A stretch of 64,000 nt of DNA from Cytobacillus oceanisediminis (GCF_003182355.1 NZ_QGTW01000001.1:806001-870000), one strand, 5' to 3'. Positions 49,817 to 59,393 are shown, numbered from the stretch's first letter. Numbers and translations are program-made. Notes: generated by a model not told the origin, from the letters alone.

Positions 49817-50906
49817 TGTTCCCCCTCCTTATCCTTGATATAAGGAAAGACACAAGAGTTAGAAAAGGAAGATACACAAAGACTAAATATAATCCTAATA
49901 AAGACATATATTTATTTAACTTCTCGATATTTTCTCTACCTTCAATCGCTACCGTTGAACCAAGTATAATGAGCAAAATGACCACAATGATCCACACTAC
50001 TTTTTTAGGGTTAATATTAAAGATTGTTTCTACCCCTTTGGTCGCAGCCCATACAGATATACAAATATTAGGAAGGATGATTAAAACCCAGGATGTTATT
50101 CCTATATACTCAAACCTTTCTACAAATGGGAGTTCGACAATTTTCCACATGGATAATGTAGCCCAGGTGTGTCTGCTTATTTGATTCTCGCTAAAATAAC
50201 CGATTGAAATGATGAGAATGAATAAATAGATGAATCCTGTCAGAAGATTCCCAAGGTGAGCCCACTTTTGTGATCTTTTGGGATGTTTTATATAAGGGTA
50301 ATAAATAAGCAAAGTAGAAAATCCCAAATAGCTCAACATCATGTCTTTGGTAGATATGGTTATATCTTTGATAGAATGGTTCCATATAGGAAGTAAGTTT
50401 CGAAAGTGAGTATATTCAATGGGAAATAAAAATGTTAAAAATATATAAAAGGGAATAAGGACTCCCAAGAAGCTGATTCCCGTAACAATGCGAAATCCTC
50501 CTGTTACACAATAATAGACGAGAATAAGTAAGATGATGCTAAACATGATAATATTAATCAGCGGAAATAACCACACCTGAACAATTTCAATGTAGCTTCG
50601 AAGGACGACTATACCAATCATCAGCCAATATATGATCCAAATAAGACTTAAAAGTCCCCCAATCCACTTTCCAAACAAATCCCTATGTATTTGAATAAGA
50701 TCTTTTTGATGCCTATTTAGCAGCAAGTACATAACCCAGATGATCATACTTACCGGGATTCCTGCACCAATGACCGCCATCCAGGCATCATTTCCCGCAG
50801 ACTTCATGACTGTACGCTGGAATCCAAACACGCCCACTCCTAATTGGACAGAGTGAATTAAAAAGAACACAAGAAAAGGTGATATTTGAAACTCTTTCTC
50901 TTCCAA
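49803..50906 (-). CDS. GerAB-type germinant receptor permease subunit
   Basis: This 367-residue protein with about ten membrane helices belongs to the amino acid/polyamine/organocation-related spore germination permeases. It shows ISPFLVFFLIHSVQLGVGVFGFQR at the N-terminus and IEYTHFRNLLPIW in the middle. This subunit is thought to bind the germinant. It lies between the A and C genes with short gaps and is expected to be made in the forespore under sigma-G. Confidence 0.92.
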   Translation of the reverse strand: MEEKEFQISPFLVFFLIHSVQLGVGVFGFQRTVMKSAGNDAWMAVIGAGIPVSMIIWVMYLLLNRHQKDLIQIHRDLFGKWIGGLLSLIWIIYWLMIGIVVLRSYIEIVQVWLFPLINIIMFSIILLILVYYCVTGGFRIVTGISFLGVLIPFYIFLTFLFPIEYTHFRNLLPIWNHSIKDITISTKDMMLSYLGFSTLLIYYPYIKHPKRSQKWAHLGNLLTGFIYLFILIISIGYFSENQISRHTWATLSMWKIVELPFVERFEYIGITSWVLIILPNICISVWAATKGVETIFNINPKKVVWIIVVILLIILGSTVAIEGRENIEKLNKYMSLLGLYLVFVYLPFLTLVSFLISRIRRGNIEKA

Positions 50907-50926
50907 TATAAACCAGGCTTCCTTTC

Positions 50927-52453
50927 TTAATTTCTTTTGGAATCATGTTTCTCTTTAGCTTTTTTTGGATTGAAACGCATGGTATCTTCCGTTTGTTCCT
51001 GAATTGGGCGCTTTGATTGCATTGAAAAGGGTAAACGAATAAGAGAATCCTTAAGATCTTGAATCCTTGGCGGATAAAAGGGCTCAAGAAACGGTCTGCC
51101 TAAAGAAGACAGCCTCAACAGATGAATCAGTAAGAAACAAAAACTTACCGCTACTCCTATTAAGCCAAGATAATGCGCCATCAGCAAAAAAGGGAAGCGG
51201 ATTAAACGAATCGTATTACCCATTTGATAGACAGGTGTTGTAAAGGATGCCAACGCTGCTAACGCAACGATAATTAATAAAACATTGCTTGTTAATCCTG
51301 CTTCAACGGACGCTGTTCCAATAACAATACCGCCCACGATACCAATTGTCTGGCCAACCTTTGTTGGCAGCCTTGCTCCTGCCTCTCTTAACAATTCAAT
51401 AGCTAACTCCAGAATAATGGCTTCCAAAATCGGCGGTAATGGAATGGCACTTCTTGATGTAACTAACGTACTAACTAAGTCCTTAGGAATTAATTCATAA
51501 TGATACGTTAGGACGGCCACATATATAGGAGTAACCAAGATGGAAAATATTACAGCAAAAAAACGGACCAGACGGAAAAATGAGGCTACAGCCCAATTCA
51601 AATAATAGTCCTCAAAGGCATAAAAAAACTCAAAAATGGTCGTTGGACCGATCAATCCGTGCGGTGCACCATCAACTAAAATAGCAATTTTCCCTTCACC
51701 TAGCACTGATGCAACACGATCAGGTCTCTCTGTATCAATCAGCTGTGGAAAAGGAGAATTCTGATTGTCTTGAATTAATTGCGTGATATAAGAACTATCC
51801 ATGATTTGATCAATATCTAAATCGGATAGCCGTTGAATGACAGTATTGACATTTTCTTTATTGGCAATCCCGTCAATATAAAGGACAGAAACCCTTGTCT
51901 TAGATAACTTGCCAATTATCAACTCTTTTACGGTAAACTCCGGCATCGGCAATCTCTTTCGAATCAGGTTAATATTTGTATCAAGTGCTTCCACAAAGGA
52001 CTCTTTAGGTCCAACAACGCTAAACTCAACCTCAGGAAGCGAAACTTGACGTGTCCTTTCCACACCAGCTTTCACTAAACAAACTTGTTTTAAGTTATTT
52101 ACATTAAAAATAAAAATATATCCTTTTAAAAGATTTTCCTGAATTGTTGCTGCATCGGCTGTAAGGATCACTTCTTCAATTGGAAGCACTGATGACAAAG
52201 AAGCAAATGACTCCCATTTTTTTAAATAAGGCAGTATATCTCGATGTAAAATTTCCGTATCGATTAAAGGCGTGTAGTAGCCTATGCATAGCGAAGTCTC
52301 ATTCACGTGATATGTAAACTGGGTAAAATCATTGGATAATGCTAATTGCTTAAGCAAATCCGCTAGTGAATCATCTTCTTCTGTGTTTTTTGGGGTACCG
52401 ATTTCACTTTCTTTATCCTTAAATAAGCTTCTTCTGTTTCTCCATTTTTTCAT
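50927..52453 (-). CDS. GerAA-type germinant receptor subunit
   Basis: This A subunit of about 508 residues has a large hydrophilic N-terminal half (VEVILTADAATIQENLLKG-like segment), the family core SVLYIDGIANKENVNTVIQRL and NSPFPQLIDTERPDRVASVLGEGKIAILVDG, then four to five membrane helices and a basic tail. The ATG at 52453 follows GGGGAATGCAG and matches the usual length. The open frame continues in phase to 52666, adding 71 residues without a good ribosome site. It is the first gene of the receptor operon. Confidence 0.9.
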   Translation of the reverse strand: MKKWRNRRSLFKDKESEIGTPKNTEEDDSLADLLKQLALSNDFTQFTYHVNETSLCIGYYTPLIDTEILHRDILPYLKKWESFASLSSVLPIEEVILTADAATIQENLLKGYIFIFNVNNLKQVCLVKAGVERTRQVSLPEVEFSVVGPKESFVEALDTNINLIRKRLPMPEFTVKELIIGKLSKTRVSVLYIDGIANKENVNTVIQRLSDLDIDQIMDSSYITQLIQDNQNSPFPQLIDTERPDRVASVLGEGKIAILVDGAPHGLIGPTTIFEFFYAFEDYYLNWAVASFFRLVRFFAVIFSILVTPIYVAVLTYHYELIPKDLVSTLVTSRSAIPLPPILEAIILELAIELLREAGARLPTKVGQTIGIVGGIVIGTASVEAGLTSNVLLIIVALAALASFTTPVYQMGNTIRLIRFPFLLMAHYLGLIGVAVSFCFLLIHLLRLSSLGRPFLEPFYPPRIQDLKDSLIRLPFSMQSKRPIQEQTEDTMRFNPKKAKEKHDSKRN

Positions 52454-52810
52454 TCTGCATTCCCCATCTAAAATTAGAAATAATGAATGTTTACTTCTTA
52501 CCATCCTTGCCAAGAAGGGGAAATGGTATTCTTCCTTTTCTAGATAGCGGGCATATTCCGTAAAAACGGAAAGTGCCTTTATGACGAGGAGCATCCTCTT
52601 GATCGGATGAATTTTTAATCCGAACTGCTGAACAAAATCTCTTATTTTGATATACGTATCCATCAAGCAATTATATAAAAAAGCATGAACAACATGGCAG
52701 TTACTTTTTTTGACTTGTTTTGTCGAATCAGTTTCTTTTGTGTTAAAAAATATGGATAATAGTGTTTGTGTTTATTTTATTAAAGAAAAAGCACTAAAGA
52801 AAGGTGAACA

Positions 52811-52981
52811 ATGTTACAGGAAAATAAGCAAGCGAAAAGGGAAAAGCTTTTATTATTAATTGTCAGAAAAAGAAATGAAATGATTCGTTTAGCAAATTCA
52901 AATGGACTTTTAAGTAACGAAACAATCAGATGCAGTCAAGAGCTTGATTTGCTATTGAATAAATTTCAACTAAAAGAATAA
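52811..52981 (+). CDS. Spo0E-family aspartyl-phosphate phosphatase (56 aa)
   Basis: This small two-helix phosphatase is of the type that dephosphorylates Spo0A and delays sporulation. The signature SQELDLLLNKFQ is present, preceded by an N-terminal helix KREKLLLLIVRKRNEMIRLA and the turn NGLLSNETIRC. AAAGGTG lies five bases before the ATG. The gene faces away from the germination operon across a short gap. Length and motif are characteristic; which member of the family is not determinable. Confidence 0.82.
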   Translation: MLQENKQAKREKLLLLIVRKRNEMIRLANSNGLLSNETIRCSQELDLLLNKFQLKE

Positions 52982-53119
52982 CCATTAGTGCCTGATCTAG
53001 ACTGCAGGATAATACACAAACGGCACTTTTCCCTCTTGTTAAGTTAGATTGCCCCCTTTGTCAAAAATGGCATAAGGGCAGCTTAAACTGTTTATCTAAA
53101 CCACAACAATTTTCTTATT

Positions 53120-53630
53120 TTTATTTCAGCAGTTCTCTATATTCCGCAGTTATTTGCTCGACCTTTTTAACCCCGATGTTCCTAATCCCCTCTGAAAAGC
53201 CATCGTCCAGAAAAAAATATCAAACTTGCAATTATTCTTTATAACCTTCATAAGATTTTTTCCCAATGAATACGTGCTGCTTTATATTCTTTCAATAAGC
53301 GTGGCAGTCTTTTATTTAAGTGAAGGGGATTAACAAGATCAAATCTAGTTCCGTTCTTAAGGAAAACCATATCTTGATCCTTAGAATTTACTCTGAATCC
53401 GTTTTTCTTAGTAATGCAGGGAAGTTATCCCCTGTCTCCCTATTTTCTTTCCAGCAAATTCCCCATTTTTAATGAAAGAACTGCGGCAGGATGGACTATT
53501 TTCCTTCAAAACAACGATAGTTGTATTTATCTCTTGTACTTTTTTTAATGTGGCGTATGATTCCTTTAAGTAAAGGTCCTTACATCTTCCTCTGAATTTG
53601 CAATTATTTTTGCTTTACCGCCCAAAACCT
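53120..53630 (-). pseudogene. Decayed DUF523-family gene and adjoining remnant
   Basis: In shifting minus-strand frames one reads GGKAKIIANSEEDV, then TIVVLKENSPSCGSS, NGEFAGKKIGRQGITS and KNGFRVNSKDQ. This is the pattern of DUF523 proteins with their SPSCG cysteine motif. Several frameshifts and stops interrupt it. It continues into coding-like sequence I cannot assign (FDLVNPLHLNKRLPRLLKEY, later VKKVEQITAEYRELLK). No intact product is possible. Confidence 0.55.
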
Positions 53631-53649
53631 ATTCTCCATCTCCAGATTA

Positions 53650-53935
53650 GTGTTAATCGATAAATTAACGACGATTTTCAGCTTCCATCTCCACATTTGG
53701 GAGTTATTCAAACTGATTATCGACCATAATAAGCAGCCATCTCCACATTTGGGAGTTAATCGAACCGATTAACGACCATTATTAGCTCCCCTCTCCAGCT
53801 TTGGGAGTTATTCGAACCGATTAACGACGTTTATCTGCTTCCCTCTCCAGATTTGGGAGTTAATCGAAGAGATTAATGACAATAAAATGCTTCCTCTCTT
53901 CAAGTTTAGGAGTTATTTAACTGATTAATGCTCAG
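53650..53935. repeat. 52-bp tandem repeat array 2
   Basis: Six units with an exact 52-base period (ATTAACG-type marks at 53664, 53716, 53768, 53820, 53872, 53924). Each has a hairpin CTCC-acattt-gGGAG followed by the inverted repeat TTAATCG-aac-CGATTAA and ACGACcAT. The second stem carries G:C where array 1 has A:T, a paired change that keeps base pairing. Units diverge more than in array 1. The region is non-coding. Confidence 0.8.
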
Positions 53936-54083
53936 ATATCAAAATCAATAGATAAAAAATGAACATTTTTAAATACTTTTGCGACAAATATTTGTTTAAT
54001 TTGTGAAATATATCACAAACATAAAGAAATCCATTATAATAAAAATGTAAATAGCGGTCGCATACTTGAAAGGAGCTATTACA

Positions 54084-54302
54084 ATGGGCTTAATTCTTGG
54101 CATGTATATTGGATTGTTAGCAGGCGCTGTTTTGGGTGCAGTCATTTCATTTCCTTTAGGTTCAGCAGTGGGAATTTTTATAGAAAGAAGCTTTGAAAGT
54201 GGGTGGGCAATAGGCATTGAAATTATGCTGATTGCATTGTCTGCCTTTGTAATTTTTAAACTATTTAATGTCCGCATGAAAAATACTAAAAAAGCATTCT
54301 AA
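54084..54302 (+). CDS. Small glycine-zipper-like membrane protein (72 aa)
   Basis: Two hydrophobic segments (GLILGMYIGLLAGAVLGAVISFPLG has GxxxG-like spacing; then IGIEIMLIALSAFVIFKLF) are followed by a basic tail. AAAGGAG precedes the ATG at 54084, so the frame to 54066 is not used. A good terminator follows. No family recognised. Confidence 0.65.
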   Translation: MGLILGMYIGLLAGAVLGAVISFPLGSAVGIFIERSFESGWAIGIEIMLIALSAFVIFKLFNVRMKNTKKAF

Positions 54303-54325
54303 TCATTTTGGTTATAACTAACAAT

Positions 54326-54360
54326 ACGCCCAGAATCAGGTTCTGAGCGTTTATTTTTTT
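54326..54360 (+). terminator. Terminator after the 72-aa membrane gene
   Basis: ACGC-CAGAA/TTCTG-GCGT stem followed by TTATTTTTTT. Confidence 0.75.
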
Positions 54361-54449
54361 CATATATAACTAAGTGAAGAAAATAGGTTATATCTCGTTT
54401 TGAACCAAGATTGATAAAAATGTGTTCTTTAATTTAGTTCCTGCAAACA

Positions 54450-54560
54450 TCATATAAAACAGGTGTACTGATTACTAACACAACATTTAGCTGTACGCAC
54501 AATCGCCTCGGATACGGAACCAATTAAGAAGCGTCCAACTGCATTTAGCCCTAGTAATCA
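54450..54560 (-). pseudogene. C-terminal remnant of a universal stress protein
   Basis: The minus strand encodes GLNAVGRFLIGSVSEAIVRTAKC, which matches the UspA end motif (G-x-RFLLGSVSEKVVRHAKCPVLVV), then loses frame. Nothing upstream resembles the rest of the domain. It is a short degraded fragment. Confidence 0.55.
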
Positions 54561-54804
54561 TATTGTTTAAATACGATTCAGAGGGTGCTTTTTCCTTGTC
54601 TCATTTTAGTGGGTCACTCTAAAGTGCAGCCGGATCTGAAGCGTCTGTAAGTTTAACAAGATACATTAACATCCAATATCTTCGATGTACTATAACAATA
54701 TTAATATTCTGTTTAGTATTTACATAAAATTAACCAAATATTAGGAGGAGATAACTTAATAACAGCGAATTATTTTCCTTAAATCTTATCCGGAGGTAAA
54801 TTTT
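54561..54804. other. Intergenic region
   Basis: AT-rich DNA before the DUF5367-like gene, containing its promoter presumably. No coding sequence or repeat is seen. Confidence 0.35.
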
Positions 54805-55176
54805 ATGATAAATGTATTATGGGGTTTTTTATTATGGATTTCAGCGACAGTGTTTTTCCGTTTATTCGGGCAAATGTTTCTAATCCCAGGGAATGTGCTT
54901 TTATTGCTAGCTACTTTTAGTCTGACAATACCTTTGATTACACTGGTAACATATCCTTACTATTATGCGAGGAGGATACCTATATCAAAACGTCTAATTT
55001 CATCAGTCCAAATTGCCCTTCCAGGGATGATTTTAGATATATTTAGTATTATTTACTTTAAAAAAGTGTTTCCAAACTTACATATTGATTCACTACCAAT
55101 TTTGGCTTCTTGGTTACTGTGGGCGTATAGCTTGATATTAATTTCAGGCTTTCCAATAAAAATAAAATCCAATTAA
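54805..55176 (+). CDS. DUF5367-like membrane protein (123 aa)
   Basis: A good CCGGAGG site precedes the ATG. The product has four hydrophobic helices, with FFRLFGQMFL near the start and ISSVQIALPGMILDIFSIIYF in the middle, resembling DUF5367 membrane proteins. Function unknown. Family call is from pattern memory and only moderately sure. Confidence 0.65.
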   Translation: MINVLWGFLLWISATVFFRLFGQMFLIPGNVLLLLATFSLTIPLITLVTYPYYYARRIPISKRLISSVQIALPGMILDIFSIIYFKKVFPNLHIDSLPILASWLLWAYSLILISGFPIKIKSN

Positions 55177-55281
55177 TGAAAGGTTTGCTCTATGTATTTG
55201 CTTCAACATTAGTCAGATAACGAAATAAAGAAAAATTGCTAGCCCTCTACTTGAACTAACTTGCCCTATCGGTACAATAAG

Positions 55282-55307
55282 AAAAGCCGCCTAAAAAAAT
55301 GGCGGCT
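55282..55307 (-). terminator. Terminator downstream of the isochorismatase-like gene
   Basis: The 7-bp stem AGCCGCC/GGCGGCT with an A/T loop is followed by TTTTCTT on the minus strand. It lies about 150 bases beyond the stop codon. Confidence 0.6.
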
Positions 55308-55459
55308 GGATCTTAAAGTAATGCACCTTTAGCTGAAGTACAATATTTCATAATCTAGATTTACTTAGAAGTTAAAGTTTATCCAAACTCATTTTAAATA
55401 ATCGTACTTAATTAGGATATTTTTCATTAATAAGAAATATCTTTGTACCGTATTTTAAT

Positions 55460-56017
55460 TTACCTATATGAATCATGAGTCGGATGAAACAAGTCTTCCT
55501 CTGCATTCCTGACCATTGAAAAATGTTCAACATTGTTATGTCCATGAAGAGTTTTATTATGATGTTTTATAATTTGTTCTGCACTTAAAATATCATTGTC
55601 CGTTGTTGAATGCCCATCCCCGACTATTGTGACATCCAAACCACTAATGGTGGCTGTTCTGACTGCACTATCTATACAGTGCTGTGTTGCACAGCCCATA
55701 ATAACAACATGCTTGACTTCCTGGGATCTTAAATGATTTAGAAGCCCAGTACCATGGAAGGAATTCGTTGCAGTTTTATCGAAAATTTTAGCATCCTTTG
55801 GAACATTAATTTCGTTGTGAACTTGAAAACCTGTCCCTTTACCTTCAGCAACATCCAAATCTCTAACAAAGATAACTGGAACCTTGAATTTTCCTGCTTT
55901 TTCAATAACTAAATTGATATTCCTAATAAGTTGATCCTTATTAAAAACCGCACTTTCCTCCTGGTTCCCATCAATTAATTCTTGTTGAGCATCAATAATT
56001 AATAATGTTTGATTCAT
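55460..56017 (-). CDS. Isochorismatase-family cysteine hydrolase
   Basis: This hydrolase of about 185 residues has the alpha/beta fold of isochorismatase and nicotinamidase. The catalytic Asp is in LLIIDAQQEL, the Lys lies in the IFDKTATNSF region and the nucleophilic Cys is in MGCATQHCIDSA. The ATG at 56017 follows AAAGGGG. The substrate is not deducible; nicotinamidase-specific metal ligands are not evident. An 18-codon frame with a strong ribosome site lies just upstream. Confidence 0.88.
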   Translation of the reverse strand: MNQTLLIIDAQQELIDGNQEESAVFNKDQLIRNINLVIEKAGKFKVPVIFVRDLDVAEGKGTGFQVHNEINVPKDAKIFDKTATNSFHGTGLLNHLRSQEVKHVVIMGCATQHCIDSAVRTATISGLDVTIVGDGHSTTDNDILSAEQIIKHHNKTLHGHNNVEHFSMVRNAEEDLFHPTHDSYR

Positions 56018-56057
56018 TTTTTCCCCTTTCAAATGTGGGGGAACGCTATATAGTTAA

Positions 56058-56114
56058 TTATTTAGACGTAATCCCCTTAGTATTTTTCAAACCATTGTTT
56101 TTTTTGTCAGTCAT
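56058..56114 (-). CDS. Possible 18-aa leader or micropeptide
   Basis: An ATG after a perfect TTAGGAGG begins an 18-codon frame (MTDKKNNGLKNTKG...) that stops 40 bases before the isochorismatase-like gene. The ribosome site is stronger than that of the main gene. It may be a leader peptide or a tiny independent product. Confidence 0.4.
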   Translation of the reverse strand: MTDKKNNGLKNTKGITSK

Positions 56115-56476
56115 AATATCTACCTCCTAAATTAATATTGTCTATAAATAGAAATTTCAATTTTCGGACAATTAAACTTTAACACAAATTCTTTTAAAAT
56201 GACACTTTTAAATAAAGTTTTGTAGTCAAAAAATTTTTATCTAACCTAAAGGTGGACTCTTAAGAAGCAAACACAGGTTTTAAGGGGATTTTTGAATTAA
56301 ATAATAGATATCCAAAGTTTTATTAATTACATGAATTTTTTGCATCTTAGCGTTTTTTTATCACCTGCTTAGTTCATCTTAGCCTCTCTAATTGCGAATT
56401 TGTAAAAAAGAACCTTCAATCCAGAGACAGATTAAAGGTTCTATATTTTACTTCCAATGATATTCTATTTATTTAC
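56115..56476. other. AT-rich intergenic region
   Basis: Contains the terminator at 56404-56442. Otherwise no coding sequence or repeat was found. Confidence 0.4.
56404..56442 (-). terminator. Terminator of the mqo unit
   Basis: AGAACCTT/AAGGTTCT arms with TTTTTT following on the minus strand. Confidence 0.7.
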
Positions 56477-56581
56477 TTAATTCCTTATTTTATCTCTAGT
56501 TTCTTCAATCTTTACCTTTTTAATCTCTTCTTCATAGAAATGCATGTCTATTAATGAAAAATGTTGTTTAATCTTATTCAT
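56477..56581 (-). CDS. Possible 34-aa protein downstream of mqo
   Basis: AAAGGTATTG precedes an ATG that opens a 34-codon frame 28 bases after mqo. The product is charged and helical (HFYEEEIKKVKIEETRDKI). A terminator follows 35 bases later, so it could be the second gene of the mqo transcript. No family recognised. Confidence 0.4.
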   Translation of the reverse strand: MNKIKQHFSLIDMHFYEEEIKKVKIEETRDKIRN

Positions 56582-56608
56582 TCAATACCTTTGTTTATTC
56601 ATTAAGGA

Positions 56609-58111
56609 TTAACTAAGGACCAGCTCTTTTTTGCTTAGACCAAGCGTTTCTGCTGTTGAAGTATGAATTTCGTGCAGAAGCTCTGGGTTTTCCATTAGTG
56701 AAACGCTATAAGAAGGAATCATATCTTTGATTTTGGTTTCCCACTCTTTCATATGTTGAGGGAAGCATTTTTGGATTACCTCTAGCATAACGTGAACCGC
56801 AGTAGAAGCACCTGGGGAAGCGCCCAGTAATGCTGCGATCGAACCATCAGCAGCAGTAATCACTTCCGTACCAAATTGAAGCGTTCCTTTACCGCCTGCC
56901 TCTGTATCTTTAATCACTTGCACACGTTGGCCCGCTTCCACTAAATCCCAATCCTCGCTTTTTGCGTCTGGGATAAACTCCCGTAACTCTTCCATGCGCT
57001 TTTCTTTCGATAACATAACTTGTTCGATCAGGTATTTTGTCAATGACATGTTTTTGGCACCTGCCGACAACATTGTTACGAGATTATCCGGTTTTACAGA
57101 AGTTACCAAATCAAACATGGAACCATTTTTTAAAAACTTTGGTGAGAAGCCGGCAAACGGTCCAAATAGCAGCGATTTTTTATTGTCGATAAATCTTGTG
57201 TCAAGATGCGGAACAGACATTGGCGGAGCCCCAACCTTAGCTTTGCCGTATACTTTTGCATGATGCTGCGCTACAACATCCGGATTATTACACACCATAA
57301 AGATTCCGCTTACCGGGAATCCTCCAATATGTTTTCCTTCAGGAATACCGGATTTTTGCAGTAAATGCAGGCTTCCTCCCCCGCCTCCGATAAAGACGAA
57401 TTTTGACGTATGGCTCTCTACGCTACCGCTATCCAGATTTTTCACTTTCAATTCCCACGAGCCATCGCTTGAACGTTTAATATTATCCACACTATGTTTG
57501 TATTTGATATCGACATTTTTAGTTTTTAAGTGGTCAAACAACATGCGTGTTAAAGCACCAAAGTTGACATCCGTTCCAGAATCGATTTTTGTTGCAGCAA
57601 TTGGTTCATCCCATCGACGGTCTTGCATAATAAGCGGAATCCATTCCATCAGTTGTCCCGGGTCATCGGAAAATTCCATTCCTTTGAATAGAGGATTGTT
57701 TGACATCGCTTCAAAACGTTTCTTTAAAAATGTTACATTCTCTTCCCCTTGTACCATACTCATATGAGGCAATGGCATGATAAAGTCATGTGGGTTATTT
57801 ATCAGCTTCCTGTTTACAAGATAAGACCAAAACTGCATGGAAACCTGAAACTGTTCATTAATTTTTATAGCTTTACTAATATCTACAGATCCATCCGGCT
57901 GTTCGACCGTGTAGTTCAGCTCGCACAGTGCCGCATGCCCCGTCCCCGCATTATTCCATTCGTTAGAGCTTTCCTCTCCCGCGCTTGGAAGCTTCTCAAA
58001 CACTGTAATTTCCCATTCCGGTACTAGTTCTTTCAAAAGTGTCCCTAAAGTCGCACTCATGATTCCGGCGCCAACTAAAATGACGTCTGTTTTAGTTTCT
58101 TTGTTGTTCAT
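56609..58111 (-). CDS. mqo: Malate:quinone oxidoreductase Mqo
   Basis: This 500-residue membrane-associated FAD enzyme oxidises malate to oxaloacetate and reduces quinone, bypassing NAD-dependent malate dehydrogenase. The FAD-binding motif [17 protein letters not shown] is at the N-terminus, [19 protein letters not shown] is the family signature, and [18 protein letters not shown] and [18 protein letters not shown] are conserved. Length is normal. A cre-like element lies 38 bases upstream. Confidence 0.96.
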   Translation of the reverse strand: MNNKETKTDVILVGAGIMSATLGTLLKELVPEWEITVFEKLPSAGEESSNEWNNAGTGHAALCELNYTVEQPDGSVDISKAIKINEQFQVSMQFWSYLVNRKLINNPHDFIMPLPHMSMVQGEENVTFLKKRFEAMSNNPLFKGMEFSDDPGQLMEWIPLIMQDRRWDEPIAATKIDSGTDVNFGALTRMLFDHLKTKNVDIKYKHSVDNIKRSSDGSWELKVKNLDSGSVESHTSKFVFIGGGGGSLHLLQKSGIPEGKHIGGFPVSGIFMVCNNPDVVAQHHAKVYGKAKVGAPPMSVPHLDTRFIDNKKSLLFGPFAGFSPKFLKNGSMFDLVTSVKPDNLVTMLSAGAKNMSLTKYLIEQVMLSKEKRMEELREFIPDAKSEDWDLVEAGQRVQVIKDTEAGGKGTLQFGTEVITAADGSIAALLGASPGASTAVHVMLEVIQKCFPQHMKEWETKIKDMIPSYSVSLMENPELLHEIHTSTAETLGLSKKELVLS

Positions 58112-58148
58112 TTATACCAACCTTTTCCTCTAAAATTTGCAGAGAAAG

Positions 58149-58162
58149 TGTATGCGTTTACA
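58149..58162 (-). promoter_or_regulatory. cre-like element upstream of mqo
   Basis: TGTAAACGCATACA on the minus strand differs from the consensus TGWAANCGNTNWCA at one position. Its position 38-51 bases before the start codon fits CcpA repression of mqo. Confidence 0.5.
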
Positions 58163-58407
58163 CCAAGCTAAGGCGCGACCTAGTCACACACCTTTTCTGT
58201 CTCAGATAGAACCATTTCAATTAGTTATATATTAATTACCTTCTATTATATGATAATTCTAAGTTATTTAAAAGCTGTTAAAGTGAGTAGTCTGTCTAGA
58301 AGGGCCCAGGAACACACATAAACCAAAGCCTTTAAAGATTATGTGTTATAAAAATTTCTTTTGCTATACTGTTAAATTATAGTTTCTGATGAAATAAATA
58401 TAAACCG

Positions 58408-58563
58408 CTCTTCCCTGTCGATCCCGATATCTCAACAGAATCGATTATGGTGTATCTAAATATCTTACAAAATGCAGCTAAAGATCTTCGTTTTTATAAT
58501 GAAAGCAGTAAAAATTCCATATTAGGAGAAGATTTATCCATACTCTTTTTTATGGGTTATTAA
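58408..58563 (+). pseudogene. C-terminal remnant of a TetR-family regulator
   Basis: A 51-codon stretch reads DPDISTESIMVYLNILQNAAKD, then FYNESS and LGEDLSILFFMGY. This is the ligand-domain end of TetR-type repressors, without the helix-turn-helix part. No start codon or ribosome site precedes it. Likely a degraded regulator. Confidence 0.5.
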
Positions 58564-58666
58564 AAAAGCCAAACAGTGATGATCAATAAATCCGAAAGTT
58601 TGTTAACCCGGTAAAGTAAATACAATCCACTTGTCAAAATCTAAAACAAGAAAATATTTATTTACA

Positions 58667-58702
58667 TAAAAAAACCGGCCTTTCTATATGAAATGGCCGG
58701 TT
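58667..58702 (-). terminator. Hairpin AACCGGCC/GGCCGGTT
   Basis: The 8-bp stem is followed by TTTTTTTA on the minus strand. It lies about 300 bases beyond the spx-like stop codon and may end that transcript. Confidence 0.6.
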
Positions 58703-58997
58703 CAACTTGTGTCAATAAATATTTTAAGAAATCCTATTAACTCCGCATTAATTGATGCAGTAACTATCTTATTTATTTCTCTACTCCATTTAAATTGATT
58801 CATTTACTCCCTTTACGAATCCCCTCATCGAATTTAACTTGGAAGTTAGCTAGAAAAACTAATCTTTATTACCTGTTAAAAGTGAAAAATCAATGAGGAA
58901 ATGAATTTCATGGCCTTCCTCCTAGAATTGTTAAAACTTTTGTGAATCATATTATTGTACGGTAATACTTAGTGTTACAGATCGGATTGTCAAGAAT
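58703..58997. other. Intergenic region downstream of the spx paralogue
   Basis: AT-rich, with no coding frame or repeat noticed. Confidence 0.35.
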
Positions 58998-59393
58998 CTA
59001 ATTGGCAGCTTTTTTCCATTCATTGTAAGAGAATGTGCGCAGTTTCCTTGGAATGAAACTGCGAATTTCTTCCTCGTTATAGCCAACCTGTAATCTTTTT
59101 TCATCCTGGATAATTGGCCGGCGCAGCATTTGCGGGTTTTCTATTATTAATTTATATAACTCTTGGAGCGGCAAAGACTCAATACTTACGTTTAACTCCT
59201 GAAAAGCTTTTGACTTAGTTGAGATTATCTCCTCTGTTCCATTTTCCGTCAGGCGAAGAATAGACTTTAGCTCTTCCACTGTAAGCGGGTCTGTTATTAT
59301 GTTTCTTTCTATATAATCAATTTGATGTTCCTCCAGCCAGGTCCTTGCTTTTCGGCAGGATCCGCAACTAGATGTTAAATACAAGTTCACCAT
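58998..59393 (-). CDS. Spx-family RNA polymerase-binding regulator (paralogue)
   Basis: This 131-residue ArsC-like protein of the Spx family binds the RNA polymerase alpha subunit. The redox switch CGSC is at residues 10-13, and the Spx core ([30 protein letters not shown]) is complete with its RPI segment. Length equals Spx. Sequence differences such as [25 protein letters not shown] suggest a second, specialised copy (MgsR-like or Spx2) instead of the main spx, which usually sits near the opp genes and mecA. Confidence 0.88.
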   Translation of the reverse strand: MVNLYLTSSCGSCRKARTWLEEHQIDYIERNIITDPLTVEELKSILRLTENGTEEIISTKSKAFQELNVSIESLPLQELYKLIIENPQMLRRPIIQDEKRLQVGYNEEEIRSFIPRKLRTFSYNEWKKAAN

